Positions 55,550 through 64,000 of a stretch of DNA of 64,000 bases are shown here, in pieces. The stretch lies in NCBI GenBank assembly GCA_016342415.1, contig JAEIOD010000008.1, positions 1 to 64,000 on the forward strand, written 5' to 3'. Each line of letters opens with the position of its first letter. The stretch's first letter is position 1. The notes below the pieces were generated by a model. That model ran no database searches, was not told the DNA's origin, and worked only from the letters and a program-made list of their open reading frames with translations. A program made the position numbers and the translations under genes. The DNA is from Clostridiales bacterium (GTDB lineage Bacteria > Bacillota > Clostridia > Peptostreptococcales > Acidaminobacteraceae).

Positions 55550-56266
55550 ATGATTGATATTTCTAAACTTACATGTATAAAAAATAACACCACAATCCTT
55601 AAAGACATCCATTTTTCAGTTCACTCAAAAGAAAGAATTGCTATTATCGGACCGAGTGGCGCAGGTAAAACCACTTTGATGACAATCCTTTCAAAACAGG
55701 AAGAGGATTATACTGGTTCTATATTGGTTAATAACAAGGATATAAAAACTTATGATCATAGAGAATTGTCACACCTTGTTGGTAGCATCTCTCAAGAGAT
55801 GAATCTTATCGACAATTTAAAAGTCATTCATAATGTGTTGGCAGGCAAATTAAAAGATTGGTCATTTATCAAATCCGTTTATTCACTCTTTATACCACAA
55901 GAAAAACAAGCAGCACTTCAGGCATTGTCTTCAGTTCATCTAGAGGGACATTATGACAAAAAGACTTCTGATCTTTCCGGTGGTGAAAAGCAAAGAGTCG
56001 CCATTGCTCGGTTGTTGATGCAAAATCCATTAATTGTATTGGCTGATGAGCCAATTGCCTCATTAGATCCCAGTCTTGCCAGGAACTCTATCGAACTTCT
56101 GCTTTCAACAACACAGGATAAAACACTTATCATGGTATTACATCATGTTGATTATGCTCTTGAGTATTTTGATAGAATCATTGCCATTAAAAATGGTGAA
56201 GTATATTTTGATAAAAAAGCAATTCAAGTAAGTCAAGAAGACTTGGGAGCTCTCTATGAACTCTAA
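55550..56266 (+). CDS. PhnC-type ABC transporter ATP-binding protein
   Basis: A cassette of about 238 residues. Walker A GPSGAGKTT, Q-loop VGSISQEMNLIDNL (a PhnC hallmark), signature LSGGEKQRV, Walker B IVLADEPIASLD and switch VLHHVDYA. TTGGAG precedes the ATG at 55550; the frame is open to TTG at 55538. It overlaps the permease gene by 11 bases. It energises the importer of the binding protein upstream. Confidence 0.93.
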   Translation: MIDISKLTCIKNNTTILKDIHFSVHSKERIAIIGPSGAGKTTLMTILSKQEEDYTGSILVNNKDIKTYDHRELSHLVGSISQEMNLIDNLKVIHNVLAGKLKDWSFIKSVYSLFIPQEKQAALQALSSVHLEGHYDKKTSDLSGGEKQRVAIARLLMQNPLIVLADEPIASLDPSLARNSIELLLSTTQDKTLIMVLHHVDYALEYFDRIIAIKNGEVYFDKKAIQVSQEDLGALYEL

Positions 56267-57776
56267 AAAAACAATTGCACTAATTATTCTGTTTTTAATC
56301 GTTATTTCATTTATATTAACACCAATAAAACTGAATACTAACGGACTTGAAACTGCTGGTGAAATTATAACCTCAGCTTTTAAGCCTTCGATATCAGAAC
56401 TGCCTCAGGCACTTAATGCTTCTATAACAACCGTCTTTTACGCTGTTGCAGGCATGTCTATAGCGTTATTATTTTCATTTTTTCTAAGTTTATATGCTTC
56501 GGGTATACTAACGGAGTCTAGAAGGATTCAAAATATAATTAGAAACTTTTTTGCCGCTACAAGAGCAATTCATGAATTGATATGGGCTCTCTTTTTTGTA
56601 ACAGCTTTCGGTTTGATGCCAATGACGGCTCTTTTGGCATTAGCAGTACCTTACACTGGTATGCTTGGAAAAGTATTTACAGATATTTTTTGTCATATGG
56701 ATCTAAAAAAAATTCAAAGACTTGAAGGATTAGGGGCTTCAAAAGCTCAAATGATTCTTTATGGTTATTTACCGCAGGCGCTACCTCAGCTCATCAGTTA
56801 TAGTCTGTATCGTTTTGAATGTGCTCTTCGTTCTTCTACAATTCTTAGTTTTGTAGGCATTACTGGTCTTGGGATGAAAATTCAATTGACGTTAAATGAT
56901 TTAAAATTCAATGAGATGTTCACATACATCTATGTGTTATTTCTATTGGTTGTCGTTATTGAGATATGGGGTAATTTTTACAGACAGAAAAAGTTCCAGA
57001 ACGGGACTGTTGTTGTAAGTATTCTTTTACTTTTTTCTTCATGGTACTTCATTTTAATCCCTGAAGGCGCTCTCTATGATACTTTGATCAGCCAGAAAAA
57101 CCTTGCTTATACAATGGATTTCATCTCTAAACTACTTGGTTTTCAAAGTGAAACGATTGCATTTCTAGATATGAATGAGATTACACATGTCTTTGTTTTA
57201 ACATTAAAGACATTACAGATGAGTTTTGTGGCAATTGCCCTTTCGATACTCTTTATGTCTTTAACAGTTATTCTGGCAACAAAGCGATACAGTCATCCTA
57301 TGATATATGGAATGGTAAGAACTATCTATCTCTTTACAAGAGCTATTCCAGAGCTTATATGGGCTATGATACTTGTATTTATCTTTAAACCCGGTATCTG
57401 GGTCGGTGCACTTGCACTTGCCATACATAACTTTGGCATATTATCAAAACTCTGTGCAGAAGTCATAGAAAACATGGATGAAAAACCCCTCTTGTCGTTA
57501 AGACAAACTGGAGCTAACAAAGGAGAACTTTTTATGTATGGTGTTCTCCCAAGTGTCATTAAATCCTTTATATCCTATAGTATTTACAGATGGGAAATCA
57601 TCTTAAGAACCACCATCATTGTAGGATTGGTCGGTGCTGGTGGTTTAGGATATTATTTTAGACTCAACTTCAGCTGGTTCCACTATACAAATATCACTTT
57701 AGTACTAATATTCTATTTACTACTCGTAAAAGTCGCAGATAAATTGAGCTTGTACTTAAATAAAGTATGGGGATAG
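56256..57776 (+). CDS. Fused PhnE-type ABC transporter permease (two permease domains)
   Basis: A 506-residue protein with two complete binding-protein-dependent permease domains, in place of the usual two separate or two identical subunits. Each half has about six helices and its own EAA loop: EGLGASKAQMILYGYLPQALPQ near residue 160 and RQTGANKGELFMYGVLPSVIKS near 415. The repeats RAIHELIWALFFV and RAIPELIWAMILVF show that the halves are duplicates. It completes the importer. Confidence 0.92.
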   Translation: MNSKKTIALIILFLIVISFILTPIKLNTNGLETAGEIITSAFKPSISELPQALNASITTVFYAVAGMSIALLFSFFLSLYASGILTESRRIQNIIRNFFAATRAIHELIWALFFVTAFGLMPMTALLALAVPYTGMLGKVFTDIFCHMDLKKIQRLEGLGASKAQMILYGYLPQALPQLISYSLYRFECALRSSTILSFVGITGLGMKIQLTLNDLKFNEMFTYIYVLFLLVVVIEIWGNFYRQKKFQNGTVVVSILLLFSSWYFILIPEGALYDTLISQKNLAYTMDFISKLLGFQSETIAFLDMNEITHVFVLTLKTLQMSFVAIALSILFMSLTVILATKRYSHPMIYGMVRTIYLFTRAIPELIWAMILVFIFKPGIWVGALALAIHNFGILSKLCAEVIENMDEKPLLSLRQTGANKGELFMYGVLPSVIKSFISYSIYRWEIILRTTIIVGLVGAGGLGYYFRLNFSWFHYTNITLVLIFYLLLVKVADKLSLYLNKVWG

Positions 57777-57792
57777 TTCCCATACTTTATTT
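57758..57792. terminator. Bidirectional terminator after the importer operon
   Basis: A perfect 14-base stem, arms 57758-57771 and 57779-57792 (core AAAGTATGGG / CCCATACTTT), loop GATAGTT. It overlaps the permease stop and also serves the small gene on the other strand. Confidence 0.8.
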
Positions 57793-57805
57793 CAAGGCTT
57801 TATAA

Positions 57806-57934
57806 TCAAATTTGAGTATATCTTGCGGTCCATTTCGCTACATCCATCAGATTATTTTGTATGAATTTCTCAGCTATTAATTCACTTCCAATAAGCATAA
57901 CTGATATGATTATGACATATATTAACTTTTTCAT
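57806..57934 (-). CDS. 42-residue membrane microprotein
   Basis: A small gene: MKKLIYVIIISVMLIGSELIAEKFIQ, NNLMDVAKWTARYTQI, then TGA. An N-terminal hydrophobic helix (residues 3-19) with two Lys before it suggests a single-pass membrane peptide or a signal-anchor, then an amphipathic stretch. AAAAGGAG precedes the ATG at normal spacing, and the shared terminator lies 14 bases after the stop. I do not recognise it. The ribosome binding site and terminator support a real gene. Confidence 0.6.
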   Translation of the reverse strand: MKKLIYVIIISVMLIGSELIAEKFIQNNLMDVAKWTARYTQI

Positions 57935-58008
57935 AAAAGGCTCCTTTTCCAAGTATATCCTTTTGACGTTCAATAATTAAAAAAGTTCCTTAATATTTAA
58001 TAAGTAAG

Positions 58009-58037
58009 TTGATTTAGTTGTGTAAACCATGTATATT
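58009..58037 (+). promoter_or_regulatory. Promoter of the PRPP synthetase gene
   Basis: TTGATT (58009-58014), 17 bases, TATATT (58032-58037), about 35 bases before the start codon. Confidence 0.7.
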
Positions 58038-58072
58038 AGGGTAGTAAATTGTTACAATCTAAGGAGGATGTT

Positions 58073-59182
58073 TTGACTAAAGATGAACGCGGCAAATTGC
58101 CTTATGGTGATTTAGCGATAATAGCATTACAAAGTTGTGAAGAAATTGCAAAACCAATCGATGAAAAACTATCAAGTACTAGAGAAAAAGATTCTCACTT
58201 AATTTCAATTGACGAAATCAGATTTTCCAATGGTGAAGGTAAGGTTGTTATTAACGAATCGATACGTGGTAAAGATGTTTATATATTATGCGATGTAGGT
58301 AACTATGGATGTACTTATAAGATGTTTGGATTTGAAAATCATATGAGTCCAGATGATCACTTACAAGATATCAAACGTGCCTTGTCTGCAATTGCAGGTA
58401 AAGCTAGAAGAATCACTTTGATTATGCCTTTACTGTATGCTTCAAGACAGCATAGAAGAAAAGGTAGAGAATCTCTTGATTGTGCTTTAGCATTACAAGA
58501 ATTTGAACGTTTAGGTGTAAAAGACATTATAACTTTTGATGCTCATGATCCAACAATTCAAAATGCCGTTCCTTTGATTTCATTTGAAAATGTTCACCCT
58601 ACTTATAAAATCTTAAAAGCACTTGTAACTCAAGAAGATTTACTAGATATCAATCCAGAGAACATGGTAGTTATCAGTCCTGATACAGGTGCAATGGATA
58701 GAGCACTTTATTACTCAAGTAACCTTGGTGTAGATACAGGTTTATTCTATAAGAGAAGAGACCATACCAAAGTAATTGATGGTAAGAATCCTATTGTTCA
58801 ACATGATTACCTAGGTAGAGATGTAAAAGGATGCAATGTTCTAATCGTAGACGATATGATTGCTTCAGGACAATCGGTATTTGATATTTGTAGAGAATTG
58901 AAATCTAGAGGAGCTAACAAAATATTCGTTGCCGTATCTTTTGCATTGTTTACAAGCGGACCGGAAATGTTTGAAGAATATTATAACAATGGTTTGTTTG
59001 ATAGGGTCTATGCAACTAACCTTACTTACGTACCTGAGAGCATCCTAAATGCTGAGTGGTTCAGAACCGTTGAAATGTCTGGATTTACAGCTAATGTAAT
59101 AGATACATTAAATCATGATGCTTCTATATCGCCACTTTTAGATTCAACATCTTTAATCAGAAAACTATTAAATGATAAATAA
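58073..59182 (+). CDS. prs: Ribose-phosphate pyrophosphokinase
   Basis: About 369 residues, phosphoribosyltransferase fold; makes PRPP from ribose 5-phosphate and ATP for nucleotide, His and Trp synthesis. It has the ATP flap and DAHDP loop (ITFDAHDPTIQNA), VISPDTGAMDRA and the PRPP-binding loop VLIVDDMIASGQS. It is about 50 residues longer than the typical class I enzyme (315), with an extended N-terminus. The likely start is TTG at 58073, with AAGGAGG at 58061-58067; TTG at 58049 has no ribosome binding site. Confidence 0.9.
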   Translation: MTKDERGKLPYGDLAIIALQSCEEIAKPIDEKLSSTREKDSHLISIDEIRFSNGEGKVVINESIRGKDVYILCDVGNYGCTYKMFGFENHMSPDDHLQDIKRALSAIAGKARRITLIMPLLYASRQHRRKGRESLDCALALQEFERLGVKDIITFDAHDPTIQNAVPLISFENVHPTYKILKALVTQEDLLDINPENMVVISPDTGAMDRALYYSSNLGVDTGLFYKRRDHTKVIDGKNPIVQHDYLGRDVKGCNVLIVDDMIASGQSVFDICRELKSRGANKIFVAVSFALFTSGPEMFEEYYNNGLFDRVYATNLTYVPESILNAEWFRTVEMSGFTANVIDTLNHDASISPLLDSTSLIRKLLNDK

Positions 59183-59188
59183 CATAAA

Positions 59189-59219
59189 AGACCATGTCGA
59201 TGACATGGTCTCATTTTTT
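59189..59219. terminator. Bidirectional terminator between prs and galT
   Basis: AGACCATGTC (59189-59198) and GACATGGTCT (59202-59211), perfect stem, three-base loop. T run after and AT-rich flank before. Confidence 0.85.
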
Positions 59220-60687
59220 ATAAGGATTCAACAAATTTTAATAGTCCGTTAAAACCTTCCTCGTTTTGCTTGTAAACACCGGAATCTTCTAAACCTTTAA
59301 CAAATGTATCACCAATCACTTGTCTAACCGTTTCATAAACATGATCTCGGTCCTTTGAAGTTATCTTCTCCTCAATTTTAGTAAGAATGATTTCAAACTT
59401 ATTATCTGTTAATGGTGTATTAGAAACAATATGATCGGTCAGCATAGTCATTTCTTCAACCAGACGACTTGGAAGTACTGCGAGTCCCATCACTTCAATT
59501 AATCCAATATTTTCTTTCTTCACAGGATGAACATCAGGATGTGGATGGAAAATGCCTGTTGGATGCCTATCATCTGAGCGGTTATTTCTAAGTACCAGAT
59601 CCAACTGATACATCCCCTCTTTTTTTCTTGCTATAGGAGTAACTGTATTGTGTCTTATGTCATTTGTAAACGGGACAATATTGTATGATTTGTCTTCATA
59701 ACCGACCCAAGCATCAAATATCCTACAGGCAACCTTTTCTACTTTTGATCTATTAAAATCCGATATTCTAAGAACACTCAGAGGCCAGTTTAGATGTTCT
59801 ACTTGAACACCATCAATTGCAAACGCACCTATGACAGTTGCTTTATCCATCGCAAACTCATTTTTCCCACATTGGTAGTGATCATGAGTTAATAGCGATC
59901 CTCCTACTAGTGGCAGATCTGCATTCGATCCTATAAAATAATGTGGCATCAAGTCTAAGAAATCCATTAAACGACTAAATGTTTTGTGTGAAATGATCAT
60001 ATTTTCATGTTCAGACTTTAATACAATGCTATGTTCATTAAAATATGCATAAGGTGAGTACTGTAAAAACCACTCCTCACTTTGAAGCATCAAGGGAACA
60101 ATTCTATGATTGTGTCGACCAGGATGATTGATATGACCACTATACCCTTCATTTTCTTTACATAATAGACATTTCGGATAATTGTTTTCTACTTTACTCA
60201 GAGCCGCAGCTATTGCCTTTGGATCTTTTTCCGGCTTGGATAGATTAATACTGATAGCCACTTCTCCATAAGGAGAATCCACTTGCCACAACATATTTTT
60301 AGAGGTTCTATCCAATCTGATGTAATGACTTTTTTTCGACAAATTATAATAATAGTCTGTCGCTTCTTCAGCTGATACTTTCATTTTCAAATTAAATTGT
60401 TCGATTACTTCTGAAGGTTTTGGCATAAATATGTCCATGATTTGTGATTCAAATAAATCGCTATAAGGCGGTCTATTAGATTCTATAATTCCTTGATTTG
60501 CTGCATAATCTACCAAAACTTTCAAACAGTCAAAATGATTGGTACTTTTAATATCACCAGATTCATAACTAAAGATTTTTAAAGTATCAAGGACTCTGTT
60601 TCTACAATAAACTCTGTCCATCTCCTTGATTAAACTTGCATCAATTGCATATTGAGTTAAGCCTTCTATGGCTTCAAATAATGTCAT
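59218..60687 (-). CDS. galT: UDP-glucose-hexose-1-phosphate uridylyltransferase (class II)
   Basis: The 489-residue GalT of the Firmicutes class II type, which exchanges UMP between UDP-glucose and galactose 1-phosphate. Recognisable by HINHPGRHNHRIVPL, VGGSLLTHDHYQCG, and HPHPDVHPVKKENIGLIEVMGLAVLP. It lacks the zinc-site pattern of class I enzymes. AAGGAG precedes the ATG. It is the last gene of the galK-galE-galT operon; its start lies two bases after the galE stop. Confidence 0.95.
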   Translation of the reverse strand: MTLFEAIEGLTQYAIDASLIKEMDRVYCRNRVLDTLKIFSYESGDIKSTNHFDCLKVLVDYAANQGIIESNRPPYSDLFESQIMDIFMPKPSEVIEQFNLKMKVSAEEATDYYYNLSKKSHYIRLDRTSKNMLWQVDSPYGEVAISINLSKPEKDPKAIAAALSKVENNYPKCLLCKENEGYSGHINHPGRHNHRIVPLMLQSEEWFLQYSPYAYFNEHSIVLKSEHENMIISHKTFSRLMDFLDLMPHYFIGSNADLPLVGGSLLTHDHYQCGKNEFAMDKATVIGAFAIDGVQVEHLNWPLSVLRISDFNRSKVEKVACRIFDAWVGYEDKSYNIVPFTNDIRHNTVTPIARKKEGMYQLDLVLRNNRSDDRHPTGIFHPHPDVHPVKKENIGLIEVMGLAVLPSRLVEEMTMLTDHIVSNTPLTDNKFEIILTKIEEKITSKDRDHVYETVRQVIGDTFVKGLEDSGVYKQNEEGFNGLLKFVESL

Positions 60688-60689
60688 CT

Positions 60690-61679
60690 CTACTCCTTAA
60701 ATCCATCAGGGAACTTCTTATGAAATTGCCATGCACTTTTAATAATATCTTTCACATCAGTATATTTAGGAGACCATCCAAGAATATCTTTTGCCTTTTG
60801 ATTGGATGCGATTAGTACCGCGGGATCCCCTGCTCTTCTAGCTGTTATCTCAAATGGAATATCAAAAGCAGTTACTTCTTTAGCTGCTTCTAACATCTCA
60901 TAAATCGAGTAACCATCACCTGATCCCAAGTTGAAGATGTCACTTGTATTGCCCTCAATCAAATATTCAAGTGCTTTGATATGTGCATTAACTAAATCTT
61001 CTATATGGATGTAATCTCTGATACAGGTCCCATCTTTTGTATCATAATCATCACCAAACACACTTAGCTTTTCTCTTTTACCAAGAGGTACTTGTAAAAT
61101 GATAGGAATCAAATGGGTTTCAGGGTTATGACTTTCACCTATTTCTCCTGATGGATGTGCACCTGCCACATTAAAGTATCTTAAAGAGACATAAGTTAAA
61201 TCATGAGCAGTTGATGTCCATTTTATCAATTTTTCCATCATCAACTTTGCTTCACCATAGGGATTAATCGGATGTGTTGGATGTGTTTCATCTATTGGAA
61301 TACGAACTGGTTCTCCATAAGTTGCTGCAGTTGATGAAAAGACAATATGTTTTATTTTACTTTTAAGCATTGCTGTTAAAAGCACTTGTGTACCATGTAC
61401 ATTATTATCGAAGTATTTTAAAGGATTCACCATACTCTCTCCAACCAGTGAATTGGCTGCAAAATGAATGACTCCATTAATATCCTCTTTTGAAAACATA
61501 TCGTTCAAGAAACCGATGTTTCGTATATCACCATTGTAAAACCTAGCTCTGGGATCTATAGCCTTTTGATAACCGGTTTCAAGGTTGTCAACTATCACCA
61601 CATCATATCCTTTGTCTATAAGTCCTCTAACGGCATGCGATCCAATATACCCAGCACCACCTGTTACCAATATACTCAT
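60690..61679 (-). CDS. galE: UDP-glucose 4-epimerase
   Basis: A 329-residue short-chain dehydrogenase/reductase. NAD-binding VTGGAGYIGSH at residues 5-15, catalytic Ser-Thr in FSSTAATYGEP and Tyr-Lys in NPYGEAKLMME. It interconverts UDP-glucose and UDP-galactose in the Leloir pathway. Length is typical. TAGGAGG precedes the ATG; 9 bases separate it from galK. Confidence 0.96.
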   Translation of the reverse strand: MSILVTGGAGYIGSHAVRGLIDKGYDVVIVDNLETGYQKAIDPRARFYNGDIRNIGFLNDMFSKEDINGVIHFAANSLVGESMVNPLKYFDNNVHGTQVLLTAMLKSKIKHIVFSSTAATYGEPVRIPIDETHPTHPINPYGEAKLMMEKLIKWTSTAHDLTYVSLRYFNVAGAHPSGEIGESHNPETHLIPIILQVPLGKREKLSVFGDDYDTKDGTCIRDYIHIEDLVNAHIKALEYLIEGNTSDIFNLGSGDGYSIYEMLEAAKEVTAFDIPFEITARRAGDPAVLIASNQKAKDILGWSPKYTDVKDIIKSAWQFHKKFPDGFKE

Positions 61680-61687
61680 AAAGCCTC

Positions 61688-62848
61688 CTATAATTTACAT
61701 GCACCATCGCCAATTTCTACGATATGAAAATCTCCTGCATATCCGATTTTCTTTAAATAGTCATGGCTCACAGCATCAATGATTTGCTCTACATTGGCTT
61801 TTTTAACCAAACTGACTGTGCAACCACCAAACCCTGCGCCTGTCATTCTCGATCCAATAACGCCTGTTTGTTGTCTCATACTATCGACCATCGTATCTAA
61901 TTCCAAACAAGATACTTCGTAGTCATCTTTCAAAGACTCATGTGAATCGTTCATAAATTGTCCAAATGAAAGCAAGTCTCCATTTTCTAGAGCTTCAAAA
62001 GATTTCAAGGTTCTTTGATTTTCGTAAACAGCATGCCGTGCACGTCTAAATAATACATCATCCGTTAATACATGTTTGTGTGTTTCAAATGCTTCTATCG
62101 TCAACTCACCTAACGAATTGATATCCACTACTGATTGCATTAATTTGAGTGCTGTTTGACACTCATTAAATCGTTCATTATATTTTGAATCCGCTAATGT
62201 TCTTTTCTTATTTGTATTACCAATTAAAATGATATAATCTTCTAAATCCAACTTTACATGTTTGTATTGAAGCGTATTTGTATCTAGTAATATTGCATGA
62301 TCTTTTTTACCCATACCGATAATAAACTGATCCATAATACCACAATTAACACCAATATATTCATTTTCTACTGCTCTACTCAACTTAACCATCTCAAGCC
62401 TTTTTATATCAAAACCATAAAGACTTTCAAACATCACACAGATTAATAATTCCAGTGAAGCGCTTGATGATAAACCACCACCTGGTATATTACCTTTTAT
62501 TGCTAAGTCAAACCCCGCCTCGAATACATAACCTCTTTTTATAAACTGAAGAATGACACCTTTTACATAATTCACCCATTCATGATTTTCATTAAATTCC
62601 AGATTGTTCAGTTGAAACTCTATATATCCTAACTCAGGATAGTTTGCTGAATAACATCTGATCATTTGATCTGTTCTTCTTGAAGCAACACCATAAGTGC
62701 CTAATGAGATTGTACTGGGAAAAACATGACCTCCATTGTAATCTGTATGTTCACCAATTAGATTGACTCTGCCTGGCGAAAAAAAGTATTGTAAATCGTC
62801 TTTCTTATTGAAAGCTTGTTCATATATAAGCTTCAGTTCATTTTTCAT
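61688..62848 (-). CDS. galK: Galactokinase
   Basis: A 386-residue GHMP kinase that phosphorylates galactose at C1. GRVNLIGEHTDYNGGHVFP near residue 27 is the galactokinase signature, GGGLSSSASLE near 122 the ATP-binding motif and TGAGFGGCTVSL near 340 the third GHMP motif. AGGAGG precedes the ATG. First gene of galKET, directly behind the GalR-type operator and promoter. No galactose transporter is in the window. Confidence 0.96.
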   Translation of the reverse strand: MKNELKLIYEQAFNKKDDLQYFFSPGRVNLIGEHTDYNGGHVFPSTISLGTYGVASRRTDQMIRCYSANYPELGYIEFQLNNLEFNENHEWVNYVKGVILQFIKRGYVFEAGFDLAIKGNIPGGGLSSSASLELLICVMFESLYGFDIKRLEMVKLSRAVENEYIGVNCGIMDQFIIGMGKKDHAILLDTNTLQYKHVKLDLEDYIILIGNTNKKRTLADSKYNERFNECQTALKLMQSVVDINSLGELTIEAFETHKHVLTDDVLFRRARHAVYENQRTLKSFEALENGDLLSFGQFMNDSHESLKDDYEVSCLELDTMVDSMRQQTGVIGSRMTGAGFGGCTVSLVKKANVEQIIDAVSHDYLKKIGYAGDFHIVEIGDGACKL

Positions 62849-62862
62849 GACTCATCCTCCTG

Positions 62863-62881
62863 TTTACTCTATTTTAGTAAA
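62863..62881. promoter_or_regulatory. Operator O1 of the galK promoter
   Basis: TTTACT-CTATTTT-AGTAAA, a 19-base inverted repeat that covers the -10 box of galK. The same TTTACT/AGTAAA half-sites lie before the regulator gene. Confidence 0.75.
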
Positions 62882-62899
62882 TATAAAATTATAAGTCAA
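62871..62899 (-). promoter_or_regulatory. Promoter of galKET
   Basis: On the minus strand TTGACT (62894-62899), 17 bases, TAAAAT (62871-62876), inside O1. A further half-site TTTAGTAAA lies just upstream at 62904-62912. Confidence 0.8.
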
Positions 62900-62916
62900 T
62901 ATATTTAGTAAACTTT

Positions 62917-63921
62917 TTACTTACTACTCTCTCGAACAACCAATTCTGTAGGAACAACCACTTTCTTGGAAATCAACCGATGATCTTCTAACCGTTCCAA
63001 CAAGAGTTTTATTGATGTTTCTCCCATGAACTCTTTATGAACACGAAGGGTTGTTAGTGGCGGAATGGTATAGTTCGATGTTGGAATATCATTGAAGCCT
63101 ACAATTTGCACCACATCTGGAACTTTAATACCATGTTCGTGTAGTGCTCTTAAAGCACCAACAGCCATCGAATCACTGGCAATAAAAAAAGCTTCCGGTA
63201 ACAATTCAGAGTCATTAATCGCCTGTTTCATCAGTTGATAACCACTTTCGGCTAAAAACTTGCCAACATATATCTGTTCATCATCATAATAATTCATGCT
63301 GGTTAAATATGTTTTAAATACATCTTTTCTTGTCTCACCAATAGGAATATTTTCAACACCTGCAAACTCTCGCCCACCAATATAACCGATTCTTTTACAT
63401 CCGGTACTGATTAAGTGATCTACAATTTTTATCACTGACTTTTCTATATCCACAACCACACTGTCGTAGTTTTCTTCAAATGGTGAAGAATCTACAAAAA
63501 CAAGATTCTTAGATATTTTGTCAAATTTTCTAATGTCCGAATCCGAAAATTTTCCGATACAAATCATACCATCTACACCTTTGAGGTGATTTAGATCCTC
63601 CTTTGACGGTGCATATAATTTTACTATGTCCACTTGATGTTCATAAGCCTGTTTTTCTATACCTACTCTAATCGATAAATAATAAGGATCTTCTAGTTCC
63701 TGATCAATGGTATACCAGTGAATCAAACCAATCTTATATTTTGATTTCACTTGTGTTTTCTTTCTGTTTCTTGGTGGTACATACGATAGTCTTTCTGCAA
63801 CTTCGAATATGAGCTTCCTTTTATCATTTGACACAGATAAAGTTCTGTCGTGATTGAGAACCCTTGATACGGTTGCTGGTGAAACTCCTGCTTCTTTGGA
63901 AATATCTTTTATAGTAGCCAT
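62917..63921 (-). CDS. galR: LacI family regulator, GalR-like
   Basis: A repressor of about 334 residues. N-terminal LacI helix-turn-helix (MATIKDISKEAGVSPATVSRVLNHDRTLSVS) with the hinge helix, then a periplasmic-binding-protein fold for an effector (IGYIGGREFAGVENIP, FFIASDSMAVGALRALHEHGIKVP, TTLRVHKEFMGE). Its own promoter and the galK promoter carry the same TTTACT half-sites, which suggests autoregulation and galactose-dependent control of galKET. AGAGAGG precedes the ATG at 63921; the open frame reaches 63975. Confidence 0.92.
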   Translation of the reverse strand: MATIKDISKEAGVSPATVSRVLNHDRTLSVSNDKRKLIFEVAERLSYVPPRNRKKTQVKSKYKIGLIHWYTIDQELEDPYYLSIRVGIEKQAYEHQVDIVKLYAPSKEDLNHLKGVDGMICIGKFSDSDIRKFDKISKNLVFVDSSPFEENYDSVVVDIEKSVIKIVDHLISTGCKRIGYIGGREFAGVENIPIGETRKDVFKTYLTSMNYYDDEQIYVGKFLAESGYQLMKQAINDSELLPEAFFIASDSMAVGALRALHEHGIKVPDVVQIVGFNDIPTSNYTIPPLTTLRVHKEFMGETSIKLLLERLEDHRLISKKVVVPTELVVRESSK

Positions 63922-63940
63922 AATTACCTCTCTTCTATTA

Positions 63941-63963
63941 TTTACTATAAATAATATAGTAAA
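63941..63963. promoter_or_regulatory. Operator before galR
   Basis: TTTACTAT and ATAGTAAA with seven bases between them, overlapping the -10 box. A further half-site TTTAGTAAA is at 63975-63983. Confidence 0.7.
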
Positions 63964-63972
63964 TATTTTCAA
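63944..63972 (-). promoter_or_regulatory. Promoter of galR
   Basis: On the minus strand TTGAAA (63967-63972), 17 bases, TATAGT (63944-63949), about 23 bases before the ATG. Confidence 0.7.
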
Positions 63973-64000
63973 CATTTAGTAAAAGAATTAATAAAGTTGT

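Overview
The window looks like a chromosomal segment of an AT-rich, anaerobic, free-living Gram-positive bacterium (Bacillota, most like Clostridia). The support is: strong AGGAGG-type ribosome binding sites on nearly every gene, several lipoproteins with lipoboxes, TTGACA/TATAAT promoters, a superoxide reductase typical of anaerobes, chemotaxis and c-di-GMP proteins, and ordinary use of TGA as a stop (bioA ends in TGA), which excludes a mycoplasma code. I do not name a genus. I saw no tRNA, rRNA, CRISPR array or prophage.

Layout. 0.4-2 kb: an orphan AAA ATPase and a GNAT acetyltransferase. 2.2-8.1 kb: glutamate synthase gltB-gltD behind a near-perfect promoter. 8.3-14.6 kb: a minus-strand cassette (VTC-type polyphosphate polymerase, DUF4956 membrane protein, CotH-like lipoprotein kinase, an acidic low-complexity protein, and a response regulator without its phosphorylatable Asp), divergent from a complete two-component system. 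Three copies of a direct-repeat operator lie in the divergent promoter region. 14.7-21.4 kb: two short DEAD-box helicases, an acidic cadherin-like beta-sandwich surface protein, a GNAT and a DegV lipid-binding protein. 21.5-26.3 kb: a multi-PAS hybrid histidine kinase with an HD-GYP response regulator. 26.4-31.2 kb: MarR/TauE, GNAT, deaminase and two lipoprotein-like genes. 31.4-33.7 kb: bioY-bioA-bioD behind a BirA-like operator. 33.8-38.5 kb: a GH63/37-like glycosidase, a SagB-type nitroreductase, a GNAT, and a GH1 beta-glucosidase followed by a dead GPH sugar transporter. 38.7-45.4 kb: a chemoreceptor, an ABC-F protein with an attenuator-like leader, a VOC protein and a diguanylate cyclase.

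45.5-52.5 kb is an accessory island of small single genes (GNATs, VOC proteins, an XRE-methyltransferase fusion, an AraC-HD fusion, a Phd-Uma2 fusion). Between them lie at least seven decayed copies of the 3' end of a VOC gene followed by a hairpin, all in the same orientation. 53-57.8 kb: an orphan ABC ATPase, superoxide reductase, and a PhnD/PhnC/fused-PhnE type importer that resembles the putative selenate transporter family. The window ends with a 42-residue membrane microprotein, PRPP synthetase and a galKET operon with its LacI-family regulator and operators.

The best candidates for something new are the VTC/DUF4956/CotH cassette with its private regulation and the array of VOC 3'-end/hairpin scars between accessory genes.
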